From Rhyacophila brunnea (lineage: Eukaryota > Arthropoda > Insecta > Trichoptera > Rhyacophilidae): a DNA stretch of 64,000 nucleotides. The position numbers and the translations under genes were made by a program. The DNA lies in NCBI GenBank assembly GCA_022495005.1, contig JAGYXB010000791.1:682001-746000 (forward strand), written 5' to 3'. Below, one piece after another: positions 22,928 to 33,999 of this stretch (positions are counted from its first letter, which is position 1; each line of letters opens with the position of its first letter). The notes under the pieces were generated by a model. The model saw only the letters and a program-made list of their open reading frames with translations, was not told the origin of the DNA and did no database searches.

Positions 22928-23292
22928 GACTATATTATATACTTCAGCTGGGGCACGGTCTAAAACGATCGTGACTACGCGACGCGAAGATTGTGCAAAC
23001 GACGAATGCAGAACAAAACATAATTTGTCATAAAAATTCAACATTCGTCCATTTAATGTTATGTTTATTGTTATATTAATAATAATATATTCATTGACAT
23101 GTTTTCTTTTTCAAGTATATGGGTAACGTTTTTTAGGCATCTTTACACGATTTAAGAATTAATTCCCCCGACGCCATCACACAACAAATTGACGTGCTCA
23201 CAGGTCTACTATCGCTCTCCGAATGGCAACGCGTGCGAAATTTCGTAGCACCTATAGTTGAAAATTATTTGCCGTTTCACTGAAGTATGCTC
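22928..23292 (+). mobile_element. TTAA-flanked MITE (family T), copy 2
   Basis: Starts GACTATATTATATACTTCAG after TTAA (22924-22927); the right flank is GTAA (23293-23296), one change from TTAA. It shares the body motifs of copy 1. It is inserted in the hAT relic at 22636-23538 and so is younger than it. Confidence 0.72.
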
Positions 23293-23748
23293 GTAAAGCA
23301 ATGTGAATTTCTAAAAGTCCTGCCAAGAATTTCATTCTTATTTGAAATCAAAGCCAAATAATATCCACTTTGTTCTTCAGAAAATATAAGACCACACTAA
23401 TTATTTATTTTCACGTATTCATTCCTGTTCTTTTCATTAATAAATAAAAATTATGCGTTTTCTTGTATACACATAATAATACTTAAAAGTCACTAGATGT
23501 CTCGTTTTAATGAAGAAAAAAATGGCCACGTTAAATTAAACATAATGCCCAACTTTGCAATGCGTTTCTGTACCATCGACAAAAAGACAGATACGAAATA
23601 AATTTTGCATAATTCAAACGGCGAAAGAATAATTTTGGCACGGATTTATTGACGTCCGGATAGCCCTCTATGTTAGGTTAGGTTACCTAGCACGTCGATT
23701 AATAGCGGAAGATCTTTTTTTTTTCATTTTTAAAAATAGATTTAAAAT

Positions 23749-24363
23749 TTGGCATCGGTTAACTTTAACAGCCGGCTAAAATATTTGAAAACACCATCAA
23801 ACGAATTAAAAACAAATCTGTTATTAAGTTATTTTGATGTAAGCTCCGATGATTGCCGTGTTACGTTATCAATAGACACTCCAAGAATAAGAATACTGCA
23901 AAGGAAGCTGGTCAATCAGGGATGCGATATCAGTGGGTACCAGAATACCTGGACTGGAATGAGGTCATAAAGAAAATGCGCCAAAGCATGTTGATAGATT
24001 TTCACCACATGGCATCCCTAGGAAAGGGGAAATGGAATAAGTCCATTCTACCATCCCCACGTTCGGTGCCCTGGTTTGTAGTCTTCTTTGAAGAAAAATG
24101 AGCTTAAGCTGATACCGAGGTTAAGAACACGACACACAATGGGTTGATGTCCTCGTGTGAAGAAGCGATTTGCAGCTCTGCGATGAATGTGATGTTTTGG
24201 AGGACGTTAGTACAATGCCATTAATAATATAATATGATCTACAGCTGCGAATTGCGGATATTTTTGAGAATGTCGACGAATTGAAAAGTGTCCTAGCTGT
24301 GGGTAGGATAGAAGAGCTTGGCAGGGTTGTAAAGTTCTTTAACAGATTTGGAGTGAGGGCTTG
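23749..24363 (+). pseudogene. Degenerate coding-like sequence, family unknown
   Basis: Several frames read like decayed protein: VSSDDCRVTLSIDTPRI, then MRYQWVPEYLDWNEVIKKMR in the next frame, and near 24240-24360 LRIADIFENVDELKSVLAVG followed by RIEELGRVVKFFNRFGVRA and a stop. The last block resembles the extreme C-terminus of some non-LTR retrotransposon polyproteins, but I cannot name it. The frame changes argue for a dead element rather than a host gene. Confidence 0.35.
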
Positions 24364-24400
24364 ATCGGCGGATCCTCTTCTAGATGAGAAGAGGCGATAA

Positions 24401-24740
24401 GGCCCGTTTCAGACGGGACACCGGTGTCGCGCTCGATATAATATAGAAGGCCTTTGTATTCGAATAAAGGGGCATTTGTATTATGTTTATGAACGCCCAG
24501 AGCTAATGAGTCAACGCATAATTTCGAGTTATAAATTAGAACATAAAACTGACTGTGGTACTGAAAACAAGTGTATCGGCGGCTTGAGAATGTAGCGGCC
24601 GTCGAAAAAGTGTACCGGACATGCGTTGACTCATTAGCTCTGGGGCGTTCATAAACATAATACAATGGACCCTTTATTCGAATACAAAGGCCTCCTTATT
24701 ATATACGAGCGCGACACCGGTGTCCCGTCTGAAACGGACC
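24401..24740. mobile_element. 340-bp foldback MITE, PIF/Harbinger-like, TSD TAA
   Basis: The left end GGCCCGTTTCAGACGGGACA and right end TGTCCCGTCTGAAACGGACC are inverted repeats with one mismatch, and pairing extends for over 100 bp (near-identical blocks to AACGCCCAGAGCTAATGAG). TAA flanks both sides (24398-24400, 24741-24743). The 3-bp TAA duplication suggests PIF/Harbinger. A half copy, also preceded by TAA, lies at 28071-28166. The 108-residue frame here is not a gene. Confidence 0.85.
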
Positions 24741-24939
24741 TAAGACAGCGAGTCGCTGTCAAAGTCTCGGTAAAATCATAAAAAATAAGAATACTGCATG
24801 TGTAAGAATAATACGTGTACCTACGTACTTAACACTGACAAGAATATTTAATTTTTTTAATCAAAGGTAGTAAATACACTGATTTACCTCAAATGAACAT
24901 AAATTAAGACTAATTAATAAAGAATGAAGAACATTGCCT

Positions 24940-25408
24940 AATTGTGAATAATTACAAGATAAAAAGAACTTTTTATATACAACGTTTTTAAATTTTCTGT
25001 TGGAATTATTATGCTCAATATGCTCAAACATGTACTTTATATGAAGTAAATAAAAAAACAAACAAATATAGAATACTGAAATATCATTTTGATTTCCATA
25101 GTAACGCACGTATATATTAATAATTTAGTTGCTAGGACCACCCCCTTAGCAACCAATAATAGTCTTTTACTTTTACGGATTTTTCTGAAATTACTTTCCA
25201 TAGAAAACAGAATTAACTGAAAATGAATTCAATTCTGCTTAAAGATGGCTAAAAGTATTATAAGAGTGCATTGTCACCGTGTTCAAATATATTCTAAAAG
25301 TTTCAAATGTCTAGCTAGTCGGGAAGTTAGTTAAAAATGGATTGCAAGATTTGTACTGGACAAACAAGAATACGAGCTAATAAAAACTTTGTAAAAAATA
25401 AAAGGGCA
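24940..25408 (+). repeat. Dispersed repeat P (inverted partner at 55 kb)
   Basis: From ATTACAAGATAAAAAGAAC to GCTAATAAAAACTTTGTAAA this is the reverse complement of 55057-55647 with moderate divergence. It contains a small hairpin, GTTGCTAGGACCACC / TTAGCAACC. No coding potential and no terminal repeat or target duplication were clear. Confidence 0.75.
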
Positions 25409-26284
25409 GATCACTACAAAAATTGTAAAAAGATAGGTCAACAAATAAACAAATGAACAATGGCCTACGTAGAAAACATCTAAACGTCAAAAAGTCGCCA
25501 ATAATGACAGCAATAAACACAATTTTGGATCCGCCATTTTTCAATGCGCCTATTTACATAATATTAATTATGTGGCTAGCAATATGAGGAATATTATCAA
25601 GTATTGTAAGATATAAAGATTGTTAAAACTTCTATTCTAATAGTTATAGTGTATATAGGTATATTACCAGTGAGCTAAATAGATTTCATACTTTCGAAAT
25701 TAATAAATATCAAATTTAGAACAACTTGATTTTAATATCGGATATTATTTTATTATACATCGATAAAAATTAATTTGGCGTAGCAACAAAAATAAATCCG
25801 AATACATAATGAAGTCAAATATTTTTAATATTGCCAACAGCTGGCAGCGCACATCATTTTCCGGCGGCATAAAACGAACCTACACGCTTTTCCATCAGTC
25901 ATATTATTATCAAACAGTTTCCACGTGCCTGAAAGCTTTTCGGAATTCGTCTAGTTTATCTATCTTATTAACATAGGATAATATCATGCATATGTTTTTT
26001 CCAGGAAGAACGGAAGTTATGGTTTATAATACTTATATCAGTATTACTGTAGTTTACCATGCGAATTTTCAAATGCATTATCATTAATACATAACAGGTT
26101 GATCACCATTGATCCAAACAATATAATTTAACTTTTAGAAATAGTTTAGTACAATCGTAATATTTACATTTATTTAATTCAATTATTGGAGGTGTTAGAC
26201 TTTCGCGGTTCGTTACCGTAGTAGATTTTTAGTCACTGTGTGTTTTTTCTTGTTCTTTCTTTCGATTCAAGGTAAGTGTTAAGA
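25409..26284. other. No recognisable feature; one chance-like splice donor
   Basis: AT-rich. Near 26265-26280 the sequence CAAGGTAAGTG matches a 5' splice site after a GC-richer patch, but I see no exon, promoter or open frame to go with it. Confidence 0.3.
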
Positions 26285-26367
26285 TTGCGCAAATTTTTAC
26301 AGAAGAGACAAAAACCCATTATTTGTTCTAAAAAATGGTTTTTTTCTCTCATGTAAAATTTGCGCAA
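26285..26367. repeat. 83-bp palindromic mini-element
   Basis: TTGCGCAAATTTTTAC at the left faces GTAAAATTTGCGCAA at the right, with AGAAGAGACAAAAACC/GGTTTTTTTCTCTC pairing inside. It lies between a TTAAG (26279-26283) and the GGGGGG end of a TTAA foldback copy (26368). It therefore seems to have inserted at that element's boundary. A target duplication could not be assigned. Confidence 0.55.
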
Positions 26368-27002
26368 GGGGGGACATGCTCGTCGTAGGTCAAAATTAAG
26401 TTTTTATTGTATTTTCAAACCATGATCCTGGACACTCCTTAAACGTTGTAGATAATCTATTTATATAATTTTGAAGCCTTATTATCCTTTATACTTATTT
26501 TAAACATTTGATGACTGCATAAAGTATTTTTGTTACATAAAATAGTATTCTTTTAAACCTCTCGCTCTAATGTTTTAGAATATAGTCATATTTCAGTACA
26601 TAAATGTGCAGTGGTGTTAAGATTTTTACATTTATTAATTTTTAAACGCATTTATAAAACCATCAGTATAATTTATATCGACATTATTATAGTGAAATAT
26701 TTACGATAAAAAATTATATTGATAATCTCTGTGGTCCCAAATTTGACAAGAATTAGGCATTTTATTATTCAAAAAAATCGGCAATATTAACACATTTGAA
26801 GATAATTCTAAAGATACTCATTATAAGCTATGTCTTTGACCATTCAAGTGTGATAAACATGCTACGAATAATGATTGCTTTATAATAATTATTGACCTAA
26901 GAATAAGGTAGTGTTTTTATGAAATACGCCATTTCTTTTGGAATTCCCCAGTAGTTAAGCTACAACATACGGCCGTAGCCATAAATTGACAAACTATAAT
27001 TA
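26368..27002 (+). mobile_element. Single-arm copy of the 1.39-kb TTAA foldback element
   Basis: Begins GGGGGGACATGCTCGTCG and follows one arm of the element at 4325 through the CGGCCGTAGCC motif to ACAAACTATAATT, where similarity stops before the loop. The second arm is absent. Confidence 0.82.
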
Positions 27003-27007
27003 ATAGA

Positions 27008-27095
27008 TTTGGGCTTTCGGGATTTAGATTTTCGGGATTTCGGCTATTCGGGATTTCAGCATTCAGGATTTCAGCCTTTGGGATTTCGTCCGGCA
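27008..27095. repeat. Minisatellite of ~16-bp TTCGGGATTTCGGC-like units
   Basis: About five imperfect copies of TTTCGGGATTTCGGC follow one another (GGCTTTCGGGATTTAG, TTTTCGGGATTTCGG, CTATTCGGGATTTCAG, CATTCAGGATTTCAG, CCTTTGGGATTTCG). On the minus strand they give a repetitive EIPNAEILN-like frame that is an artefact of the tandem array. Confidence 0.7.
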
Positions 27096-27099
27096 CCCA

Positions 27100-28070
27100 A
27101 AAAAGCCCTAGATTTAATGCTACATGCCAGGTGCGAGTAGACCAGCGAAAAATGATAGACCGGACCAAAGTTGGCAATCCTGCCATGATATTTTAAACAC
27201 TCAAATCTCAATGATGAAATCTCCATCAATATCAGACGACAGATGGACACTAAGTTAATACATTGTTAATACACACCTACATAGAAAAGTCTTAACTATG
27301 TAGGTGTGTAATATTATAACAGAGTAGTAAGTTAATATGATGCGATGTTGTTTTTGATTGTAGTGATAGGTATGTGTGTATTTCTTGTTGAATTGATGTT
27401 TTCTGACGTCACGTCTCGAAATAGATTGTTTTGTTGGGTCCCCACAGATCTGTCGTTTCCGCAATCGTATAGGAATTCGTTGTTCGACGCAGACTGCGGT
27501 ATTTGTCCTCCTGAAACATCTCGAGATGGGCCACGTGCATGTTCTGATGGGATCACGTGTCGGGACTGTGAATTTGAAGCCATAGTGGCGCAACTCGGAA
27601 CTCGATAATTGGATGGATTATGCAAAAGTTTGGCCGAATCATAACTAAGTAATTTAAGATGCAGACAGAAGGGCGGGTGGCGAATCTAAAGACGAACGGG
27701 TTGGTGTCAGTGCGCCATTGTTTCAAATAATTGTAGAGAACTTTTAATTGGGTTAAATTACATTGGGTGAGACCGGACACTGCGCTTGTTGACTGCTTTC
27801 GTATTATTATTACATATTATTTTATAGTATCTTGAATATACAAGACATTTTATTTAATGTACCTATTCATCGATTAGTATTTAAAATCATCAATTTTTCT
27901 AACAAAAAAATATATTTGAAATCTTTTTTTATTTACATCGAGCTTTGGTTATACCATGTTAGTCAAATTATTAGTGAATTGTATTACATTGCATGGTTCG
28001 TAATCTGTCGTTAGATGTCCATAGTAGAGCCACAATAACAATGCACTTTACGTTGCTATGTACAAAGTAA
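27100..28070. other. No recognisable feature
   Basis: Moderately AT-rich. Overlapping frames on both strands at 27255-27780 shadow one another, and I recognise no domain. A short hairpin (CACACCTACATAG / CTATGTAGGTGTGT) lies at 27272-27309. Confidence 0.3.
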
Positions 28071-28166
28071 GGCCCGTTTCAGACGGGACGGTTCGCGCTC
28101 GATATAATATAGGAGGCCTTTGTATTTGAATAAAGGGGCCTTTGTATTATGTTTATGAATGCCCTT
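28071..28166. mobile_element. Half copy of the 340-bp TAA MITE
   Basis: Starts GGCCCGTTTCAGACGGGAC immediately after TAA, as at 24401, and follows that element to about ATGTTTATGAATGCCC before similarity ends. The right arm is missing. Confidence 0.75.
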
Positions 28167-28514
28167 GATACCTAATTAAATATCATATTAATTTTAAAAC
28201 CCAAACTTTATTTCATTGGATGAAATAACACTTATCAAAGTTTGTAAATTTGAAAATTCTCTCCCTTAAAGTTGCTGTAATTATTTTACATCATGCTGTG
28301 TAATGACAACAGTTATATAATAATCGCCTAATATTGTCATTTCAAGAGATTCAACGTTTACTTGGAAATACATGATGATTTATAAAATTAATTGTCACTT
28401 GTTATTTTCCACATATTACCTATAACGAATGTTTTACAACACGTGTTACACTGGGTACTGAAATTTACGTTTGAGTTTACATGATTTATAATTATTGTCA
28501 ATGCTGTTATATGA

Positions 28515-28610
28515 GTACGGATTGCAATACCGGTATTCAATTTTATCGATACCGAAATACCGGTTTCAAAAATCCAAAATATCGGTATTTTCGGTATTAC
28601 AAAAGCATAC
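28515..28610. repeat. ATACCGG-family fragment
   Basis: GGATTGCAATACCGGTATTC, then CCGAAATACCGGTTTC and ATCGGTATTTTCGGTATTAC, match the left end of the element at 34904-35504. Only about 95 bp is present. Confidence 0.6.
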
Positions 28611-28671
28611 ACGTATATGTTTCTCGAAAATGAATGTGCATAATGATATTTTTTCATTACATACTACTAAG

Positions 28672-28865
28672 CCGCGCGGCTTAAGCGTAGGCCTATTGCG
28701 TCGTGGGTCCCAGGTTGGAATCCTGGGTCTGGCAAGTACACATAATATTGTTTATTCAATTTGTGTATGAGTCAGAGTATGGACCTAATAGGTTGAGCAA
28801 GTGGGTGACATCCATTTCTCGTAAAAACATATAATCCTATTGGGATCGGACATGGTGAAAAGAAA
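28672..28865 (+). mobile_element. SINE family S1, copy C
   Basis: The plus strand has the tRNA-like head with GCCGCGCGGCTTAAGCGTAG and a near-canonical B box (GGTTGGAATCC, one change), then TCTGGCAAGTACACATAAT and the body CCTAATAGGTTGAGCAAGTG, ending near GGATCGGACATGGTG and an A/G-rich tail. It is the same family and nearly full length. Confidence 0.75.
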
Positions 28866-29009
28866 AAGTATATGGTATATTAAATTTATTGTATAAGTTT
28901 TACGCTGCCAAAGCACAAAAATATACTGACTGAAACCAACATAATATTAAAACAAAATCCCTCAAATCACACTATCTACATTTTGTAGTATTAGTTCAAT
29001 GACAACAAG

Positions 29010-29110
29010 TCCGAGAGATGCAGGTTCGATCCAGCTGAACATCCTACTTTTTTCAAAAAAGATTTTTTTTCTATTGGTTATAATATATTTTCTCGGAAGT
29101 GTTGAAGGTG
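29010..29110 (+). repeat. SINE family S2 fragment
   Basis: GAGATGCAGGTTCGATCCAGC followed by a body with TTTTTTCTATTGGTTATAAT and TTCTCGGAAGTGTT matches the S2 copies near 33655-33830 and 34000-34250. A partial B box is present; the 5' half is missing. Confidence 0.5.
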
Positions 29111-29124
29111 AAAACAAAAACGTT

Positions 29125-29188
29125 TGACTGCAAATTTGAGCACTATTTTAGTTGGATCTTAACAGCCTACCTCCACCCTTCGCTACTC
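29125..29188 (-). repeat. Family X repeat, isolated end
   Basis: GGATCTTAACAGCCTACCTCC followed by ACCCTTCGCTACTCG is the complement of the family X terminus. Only one end is present. Confidence 0.55.
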
Positions 29189-29189
29189 G

Positions 29190-29909
29190 CAAGTACATAA
29201 GCAAACTTTATAATACGTAGTGAACAAATAAACATAATATGGAGTAAAGTTATATATTTTAATAGCGCAGTATACTATCAAGAAATGGAAAAGATAACTA
29301 ACTGTTTACGCAGAATACTTTGAACATTATTAACGAGTTTTCTTTTCTTATCAATTTTAATAAAGGTAGATAGTTTACCACTCTTACATTATGACGGATA
29401 AATAATGTCCTAACTAAGCAGTAGTTATGAAAGAAACCAAGGTCTTGGAGATCATATAACATGCTTAAGTTCATGTTTCTGGGCTGACATGGGGCGATAA
29501 AAGGCTGCTGCGGATCGTTTATCTAACTAAGGCCCTACCAAATTTTCTTTATTAACTTTTCCCTTGGAAATTCACTTTTTTATATAGGTGCACAGCCATC
29601 AGTGATCTCTCTTCATATTGCTTTGCGAATAAACTATGTATACAACGCCGTAATATGTGGCGGCGTAATGCGCGGAAAACCGCTCGGAAAATGCCGTTTT
29701 ATAAATAGGGAGTTCACGGAAAACGTATGGGATCCATACGAGATCGCTTTTATTTCGTCAAAGTCAACATGGTATAAATCTAAATAAATTTCCAAGCGCA
29801 TAGATATTATTGCAATACAGGTATAACTTAATATTAATAATTTGGGATAGCTTCAGAAGCGGGGCACGCTTAGTAAAAAAAAACCTGAAAAATATACTTA
29901 GGTACATAC
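29190..29909. other. No recognisable feature
   Basis: AT-rich sequence. The 61-residue frame at 29602-29787 shows no recognisable domain. Confidence 0.3.
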
Positions 29910-29933
29910 CAGTGGCGAAAGGTGGAGGTAAGC

Positions 29934-30656
29934 CAGGGATAGCGAACCTATGGCACACGAGATGATTTTGCATGGCACGCGAATGTTTTATTTTGAAGAG
30001 AAAAGAAATTACTATTTCATATATATTTAAAAATAATGACGACATAGCCATGTGTATTGTCTTCGGTTTTTCATATTATGTTTACCAGTCAATGCGCAAA
30101 CAAAAACGACGAAATTTATCAAATCGCATTGTATAAAAAATTGAAAGCAAATCCTTTTCAAGAATAATCATTACGTTTTATGTAAATATACAATTGCATA
30201 GGTCGGTTCCCAGGAGCAGGCAATTAAAAATAAATATATTCAATCAACAAACCTTATGAAATTAATTATCGGCAGTCATTCAAATATAATAACTGCTTGT
30301 TATTTTGCTTCAAACATAATCTCTAAAAATGGAAAAACGTTCAGTGTTGGAGAATATACTTTATGAAAAAAGAGCAAATGCTTCTACGATCTCTTTGTGA
30401 ATTTTGAAAACAAGGAAAAAAATATTCAAATAACATGTTAAAAGTTATGCATTCGGCTAGAAATACGGTGAAAGCTAGAATATCAAGAACTCAATTGTAT
30501 TTTTAAACTTTTTAATGGAATTCCTAAAAACTATTTTTTAGAAAACTTTCAAAAACTTTCTTTTTCGCCATGGAAAACTGCTTGGCACGTAAGACAGTCG
30601 AAAATTATTATTTGTGAAATTTTGGCACGCGTACGTAAAAAGGTTCGCAATCCCTG
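29934..30656. mobile_element. 723-bp hAT-like element inside family X
   Basis: Starts CAGGGATAGCGAACCT and ends AGGTTCGCAATCCCTG (one mismatch as inverted repeats). The 8-bp flanks AGGTAAGC and AAGTAGGC both derive from AGGTAGGC, the uninterrupted family X sequence. A short frame near 30328 (MEKRSVLENILYEKRANAS) may be a transposase remnant, but this is uncertain. Confidence 0.85.
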
Positions 30657-30941
30657 AAGTAGGCTGTTAGGATCCAACATAAATAGTGGACATTAAATTG
30701 TGTCAGCCAAATGTATTTGTTTTCATTGAACTAATTCGAATAGTACTACAATGAGCAGATAGTGTTTGTTAGTTTTTAAAATTCAAGTAAACCCTGCCCA
30801 ATCCAAGCCATAGTAGATAATAGTAAAAAATACTTATATATCTATAAATATGTAAAAGTATGCCATTAATCCATACATAATTTTAGATATTTTATAGATA
30901 GAAGAATATTTTGTATCGATTATGGTTTGGAGAAGGCAGGG

Positions 30942-33365
30942 TGACGGGGCCCTCCACTGCCGCGGCTAGTTCCAAGGGTATGGAAGTGAAGGTTGTCAAT
31001 GCCAAGAGGAGTCACAGGCCAAGGTCTTCGTATGGTTGGAAGTCAGAATAAAAACTCATAGTTGGTAGATGGTCCATATATTGTTCAAGTTCACAAAAGT
31101 TCACAAAGTTCACAATGGTTCATCATATTATAATTATTAGTGTTCAGAAAGTTAACATTATTCACATAAATGTTCAAGCACGGTATACGGTCATCCGTCA
31201 GATGATAAGGTACATTAACACTCGCAACAAAGAAATATTAATTCGAAGAAAAAGTTCCACAATTATCCAAAGTATCAAAAGATTATTACTATCGAACTTA
31301 AGTTGACAGTCAGGTACACGCGACCCGATGAATAGCAGATAAAAGTCGAAAAAAGATTCGGGGCCTCCGTTGAAGAACCGCTGTACGAAATTATACTTTC
31401 ACTCGAAAATTTTTAAAGTACCAGATAGGTATTTATATTCGAAAAATTATTCGCGAAATTTTTCTAAGTCGGGGTTAGGTATTTATAAACGAATACTCGC
31501 GCCGAAACGACTAAGTCCAACTTTAGGTAACTTTACTCGCAGGAGGAAAAGGGGGAGTTGGGTGGTCCCAAACTCCTGTGCAGACTTGCACAATTGTATG
31601 AATTTGTATAGTAAATCAGACCGACACCCGACGTGGGCCCGGTCCTGGAAGCAGTAGGAAACTGGATACAGAATTCGGAAATCCTGGGTTTTTATTCGAA
31701 TCGGGAGATTTCATCCCCTCGGGCGAGCGTTCTACGGGTCAAAAAATCCACATATCATTTTCACTATGAGATCTGGACTTAATTGATTGCCCCGCGAAAC
31801 CGCAAGTCGCGAGGGAGCTGAAATCAACGGAGTTCGGTAGGCGCGGGCCGCCGGCATAAAATCTCGTTCGCGACATCCCGCTGAGAGCGCGATTTCACAT
31901 AGCTCTCCTTACAATGAATGCGTTTTTTAGCTTGTATTGTACTTTTAGTTTTTAATTAACCAAGCGAAAACTCAGTGTATCAAAGAGTGTGATACGTCAA
32001 TCTGCTCGTTACCGTTCACGCTAGCATTTGAGTATACACCCCGTGATGTGAGTCTCCTCATGATTGAATGGCGGGAGCCACAAGTTCGGACCTATAAGCG
32101 GGCCGCCCACGCGCTACGTGTATATTTATGATAAAAATAAAAATTATTAAAATACTAGGTCTTATTCTCTACGTATACATATAAATGTTATATCTAATTA
32201 ACTTATATTTAAGGCGCTAAAATTTAATGGAATCTGGCCCGTCTCTGAGCTCTATATCTCGCGAACCTTTATGGTTACGCGTACTATAAAATAACTAAAA
32301 TCTCCGCGGTCCATAGACGCATATGTCATTTCAAGTTTCACGTTGATCGGACACGCGCAGCTCTAGCTATCATTAATAATGTGTTTGTATGGAGATCTCG
32401 CGGCTGTCATGGATTGCGTAACCGGGATTTCGCTCCACACATGAGCCAATCGGCTGCGGCCGCGGTCGGGATAGGGAATTGATCCAGTTGTGCGAGGGAG
32501 ACAACTGTCCGGTTACCGACTGGCGAACGCAGCGCCAAGGCTGCTCATATGTTACACATGATCCGCGAGAAATTCCGCGGGGCAATCTCGCGCCGGATGC
32601 GCGGATCACGCGTATGGTATTAATATGGGAGTGATGAAAATTAGAAGCCAGAGGTATACAGTACCTCGTGAGTGGCTTGGATGCTATGTAGATGCTACGT
32701 ACAGAGCCCAGGTCTAGACCGATTCTCGTCTAATTAAATTAATTAAAATATTGATTAATTATTATCTAGCTTAATTTCGTGGATCGAACTATGTCAACAT
32801 TATACTCTAATTATAGGTACAGATTTATATATTAATGTCGGTTTACAATTACACACGCTGACAATACCTAATCATCGCAATTATACAATATTAGATCCAT
32901 TTATCTTAATTATATCTACTCGAAGTCCAATACAGTATTATGCTAATTTAACATTTATATACCTATCAATTATTTATTTAACATGGTAAAATATCTATTA
33001 CTAACATTATATACCTATTGCTAACATCTTAATTAGGACACATAATCTTCGTACTGCATCTTATTAATTGAATTTTAATTACTACCTTATTATTACTCCG
33101 TCGTTATTTACATTCTTACCACCACTCTTCATGGTCCTTATGACCGACTTATCTCATCTACAGTTCACCCTGAGGAGCAGTGGGGCCTGCGGGGCAACTG
33201 TAGGACTTACTCATACATCGTATATGGCTCGTCTTCGTCGAGGGTCGCAAGCTTATCACTTTATAACCGGTGGTACATTGACTATTCTGATCAGATCGAG
33301 CGGTTGGATGGTACCACTCCTTATGGGAGCGTCCTCTCAGGGGCACACTAAACGTGTTCGTGTCA
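30942..33365 (+). mobile_element. Candidate solo LTR, ~2.4 kb, TSD AGGG
   Basis: The inserted block begins TGACGGGG and ends GTGTTCGTGTCA, the TG...CA termini of LTR retrotransposons. It is flanked by AGGG on both sides (30938-30941, 33366-33369), where intact family X copies have a single GCAGGGCTTAAT. It is clearly richer in G+C than its surroundings. No internal second copy of its start was found, so a solo LTR is the simplest reading. There is a possible TATA-like GCATAAAATC near 31855 and AATAAA-type signals near 32130. No gag or pol domain is readable. Orientation is a guess. Confidence 0.6.
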
Positions 33366-33649
33366 AGGGCTTAATAAAATTTAAAAAACTAACGTCACCT
33401 GTAATATGTATTCTTTCTTAACTAAATGAAAATAAATAAGTATGACTGAAAAAATGTGCAATATTTTTTCGGATCACCCATAAGCATACCAAAACTATTA
33501 TAGATTGATTTATGCAGGGTTTAATTGAATTTTTTTCTTAATTCAATGAAAACAAATAAGTATGACTGGAAAGTTTAGTGTGCACTATTAATGTAGAATC
33601 TTCACAGTCCTCCACCCCTCACACTGGTTCATACACAATTTTGAAAATA

Positions 33650-33835
33650 CTGAGAAAATATATTATAACTAACAGAAAAAATCTTTTTTAAAAATACAAA
33701 CATCCAGCAGGATCGAATGGAGTTTCGCGCCCATGCACATATACCACTATGCTACACGCATCATACTTCATTGCGACAAATTTTAACTAATGGCTCTCAA
33801 TACTCTCTGAAGCGATTTCCAAATTGAGTTACTAT
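33650..33835 (-). mobile_element. tRNA-derived SINE family S2, copy 1
   Basis: The minus strand carries ATGCATAGTGGTATATGTGC and a B-box-like GATCGAT within CATTCGATCCTGCTGGATG, then TTTTTAAAAAAGATTTTTTC. It is the same layout as the better copy at 34000-34180. Confidence 0.55.
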
Positions 33836-33999
33836 TGGCGATCGGCTTTTGTATTTTAAATCAAAGTAGGTATTAATTTAATAATTATTAACCGACGTCA
33901 CGGATCACTCCACGATTTTTTTTTGTTGCAACTTGCTTGAACTTGCTAATAATTTTAATTAACTATTTTTTTTCAACGACTAATTGACAAGATTTCAGA

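Larger units (their letters stand above)
22636..23538 (+). mobile_element. hAT-like relic, copy 2, interrupted by a TTAA MITE
   Basis: Homologous to 11579-12307: both share CCCGTTTTCAGAAAGA, AAAAGGCGCGAAAAATCA and the 3' block from AATTTCATTCTTATTTGAAA to the end. AACATAAC (22628-22635) and AACATAAT (23539-23546) may be the target duplication. A family T MITE at 22928-23292 sits inside. The region corresponding to 23391 has no SINE, so it is the empty site for the SINE in copy 1. Confidence 0.6.
29910..33626. mobile_element. Family X hAT-like MITE, nested copy split by two insertions
   Basis: The left end CAGTGGCGAAAGGTGGAGG starts at 29910 and the right end CCTCCACCCCTCACACTG stops at 33626. 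GTACATAC (29902-29909) and GTTCATAC (33627-33634) form an 8-bp duplication with one change, which fits hAT. The family's body is found in pieces: 29910-29933, 30657-30941 and 33366-33626. The gaps are a hAT-like element (29934-30656) and a candidate solo LTR (30942-33365). Confidence 0.78.

Noticed and set aside
26211..26280. First exon with a splice donor (CAAGGTAAGTG)
   Set aside because: No promoter, open frame or matching acceptor was seen; a good donor sequence alone is common by chance.
30942..33365. Host gene or promoter because of higher G+C
   Set aside because: The block has TG...CA ends and a 4-bp target duplication and interrupts a MITE, so it is an insertion. Its short frames show no domain.
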